Shown here piece by piece: positions 6,132 to 7,269 of a DNA stretch of 7,269 nt (within the stretch, counting starts at the first letter, position 1; each line of letters starts with the position of its first letter). A program made the position numbers and the translations under genes. The notes under the pieces are model-generated. The model did no database searches. It had not been told where the DNA came from and saw only the letters and a program-made list of their open reading frames with translations. This DNA comes from a bacterium. GTDB lineage: Bacteria; Patescibacteriota; Microgenomatia; Levybacterales; UBA12049. The DNA lies in contig JAJZOC010000026.1 in assembly GCA_021852095.1 (NCBI GenBank), positions 1 to 7,269 on the forward strand, written 5' to 3'.

Positions 6132-7125
6132 GGATAAAGATAGCTGGGAGAATTTTCTAACTAAGTTAGAGATAGAAGATTATCCGTTTTTCCAAGCGTG
6201 GAATTTTGGAGAAGTTCAGAAAAAACTTGGTTTTGAAATATCGCGTTTGGGTTTGTACGATAAAAAAAAATTGATTGGGATTTGTCAAATAATAGATGTT
6301 AAAGCAAAAAGAGGTCATTATTTGCATCTTCGCCATGGTCCGGTTCTTATAGATTTTAATAAATATATTCAAGATTTTTTAAGCTATATAAAAGCGTTCG
6401 CCCAAAATAAAAATATAGATTTTATACGGATGAGTCCTTTGATAAAAAAAGAAGACATCCTTTTTAGTGATTTACGAAAAATGGGTTTCAGGGATGCTCC
6501 GATACATAATCAAGACGCAGAAATTTGCTGGGTTTTAGATATTGAAAAATCCAAAGAGGAACTTCTTAAGGATATGAGGAAATCTCATAGATATTTGATT
6601 AAGAAATCATTAAATATGGACATAAAAATTATTCGAACAAAAAAAGTATCTGATATTGATAATTTTTTACCTTTATATAATGATCTTTCTTTACGGAAAC
6701 ATTTTGTACCTCATAAAGGATTGGCGGAAGAATTTGGAACGTTTGCTAAAGAAGATCAAGAGGTTTTATTTTTAGCAAAATATAAGAATAAAATTATTGC
6801 AGGATCTATGATTGCCTATGTAGACAATACTGCGATTTATCGCCATAGCGCATCGAATGATGAATTTCGCGATATCCCCGCGATGTATTTAATTTTATGG
6901 GAAGCGATTTTAGAGGCAAAAGAAAGACATAAAAAAACATTTAATTTCTGGGGTATTGCGCCATCAATTTCAAAGAATCATCCATGGTTTGGTCTTACCC
7001 TGTTTAAAACAGGATTTGGAGGAGAAAGACGAGAATTTATTCATGCGCAGGATTTGCCTCTGTCTCCAAAGTATTGGAAAACTTATCTGATTGAATCCGT
7101 ATCTAAGAGATTAAAAGGTTATTAG
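6109..7125 (+). CDS. FemAB/FemX-type peptidoglycan aminoacyltransferase
   Basis: FemAB proteins use aminoacyl-tRNA to add amino acids to the peptide stem of peptidoglycan precursors at the cytoplasmic face. This 338-residue protein has two GNAT-like halves (about 1-145 and 146-338) and, at the compact size of Weissella FemX, lacks room for the coiled-coil arm of staphylococcal FemA. Signatures include FFQAWNFGEVQKKLGFE (27-43), MRKSHRYLIKK (156-166), and the C-terminal block FNFWGIAP (279-286), HPWFG, LFKTGFGG (298-305) and DLPLSPKYW. The added amino acid cannot be deduced. The start is the first ATG after an in-frame stop at 6100 and lies inside the aminotransferase gene, overlapping it by 23 nt; AAGGA (6090-6094) is 14 nt upstream. 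It is the last gene of the likely operon. It could equally act on a non-peptidoglycan acceptor, but the nearby Mur ligase and GlmS favour cell-wall work. Confidence 0.9.
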   Translation: MLTIKEIRDKDSWENFLTKLEIEDYPFFQAWNFGEVQKKLGFEISRLGLYDKKKLIGICQIIDVKAKRGHYLHLRHGPVLIDFNKYIQDFLSYIKAFAQNKNIDFIRMSPLIKKEDILFSDLRKMGFRDAPIHNQDAEICWVLDIEKSKEELLKDMRKSHRYLIKKSLNMDIKIIRTKKVSDIDNFLPLYNDLSLRKHFVPHKGLAEEFGTFAKEDQEVLFLAKYKNKIIAGSMIAYVDNTAIYRHSASNDEFRDIPAMYLILWEAILEAKERHKKTFNFWGIAPSISKNHPWFGLTLFKTGFGGERREFIHAQDLPLSPKYWKTYLIESVSKRLKGY

Positions 7126-7134
7126 TAAACAATA

Positions 7135-7269
7135 TTATCTGATAGACAGAAGTCTTTTTAGCACGTTTGGAGTCATACCTAATCGAATAAGTGAAGTGTA
7201 ATTACGGTTATGTTTTTCTTTGCGAACCGTCTTTTCTATCTTCTTCTCTAATTTTTTGGAAGAGTTTTC
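7135..7269 (-). CDS. C-terminal end of a convergent gene (partial, unrecognised)
   Basis: On the minus strand an open frame enters from the right edge and ends at TAA (7137-7135), giving 44 residues. The visible tail begins with a very basic, helical stretch (KKLEKKIEKTVRKEKHNRN) and ends with SLIRLGMTPNVLKRLLSIR, an amphipathic helix-turn-helix-like ending. The arrangement faintly recalls the C-terminal helices of RecX-like proteins, but this is too weak to name. The stop lies 9 nt beyond the femAB stop, so the two transcripts converge and probably overlap. Confidence 0.6.
   Translation of the reverse strand, partial: ENSSKKLEKKIEKTVRKEKHNRNYTSLIRLGMTPNVLKRLLSIR
7144..7159 (+). terminator. 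Weak hairpin plus T-run downstream of the FemAB gene
   Basis: AGAC (7144-7147), an AGAA loop and GTCT (7152-7155) are followed by T residues to 7159. The four-pair stem is short for an intrinsic terminator, and it lies within the convergent gene's coding sequence. It is the only terminator-like element seen after the operon, so it is listed at low confidence. Confidence 0.2.

Noticed and set aside
1..7269. tRNA, rRNA or insertion sequence
   Set aside because: No cloverleaf with a GTTC-type T arm, no rRNA-like stretch and no transposase-like protein were found; the non-coding space is limited to about 36, 168, 9 and 9 nt.

Overview
The window is AT-rich and densely packed. Six complete genes lie on the + strand, the tail of a seventh enters at the left edge, and the tail of a convergent gene enters from the right. 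TGA ends two genes (the HAD gene and the Mur ligase gene), so the standard bacterial code applies; this excludes TGA=Gly lineages such as Gracilibacteria and Absconditabacteria. The AT bias, missing or weak ribosome binding sites on several genes, short proteins, a Mur ligase with an N-terminal membrane domain and a FemAB-type transferase together suggest a Candidate Phyla Radiation (Patescibacteria) bacterium, perhaps Microgenomates. That placement is inference from gene style, not from a marker gene.

Layout: 2-85 is the unrecognised 3' end of a gene. 122-607 encodes a small HAD-superfamily hydrolase. 608-775 is a non-coding gap filled largely by AT-rich inverted and tandem repeats. 776-2566 is glmS, the glucosamine-6-phosphate synthase that supplies amino sugar for the cell wall. 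2576-3280 is an alpha/beta hydrolase. 3280-4893 is a MurF-type ligase in which a roughly five-helix membrane domain replaces the usual UDP-MurNAc-binding domain. 4890-6131 is a DegT/DnrJ/EryC1-family PLP aminotransferase with a hydrophobic segment in its middle. 6109-7125 is a FemAB/FemX-type aminoacyltransferase. 7135-7269 (minus strand) is the C-terminal end of another gene, converging on the cluster with only 9 nt between stop codons.

The five genes from glmS to femAB are separated by 9 nt or overlap by 1, 4 and 23 nt, so they probably form one translationally coupled operon. The common theme is cell-wall precursor synthesis: amino-sugar supply (GlmS), amide ligation onto a peptide stem (Mur ligase), and addition of an amino acid to that stem (FemAB). 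The aminotransferase may supply or modify a building block. The Mur ligase is predicted to be membrane-embedded, the aminotransferase carries a membrane-like segment, and FemAB enzymes work on lipid-linked or nucleotide-linked muropeptides. The last three genes may therefore form a membrane-surface module acting on a lipid-linked intermediate. This is a hypothesis.

The strongest sequence oddities are the replacement of the Mur ligase N-domain, two different 7-bp tandem-repeat tracts read in frame inside the glutaminase domain of glmS, and the repeat-built gap immediately before the glmS start codon.
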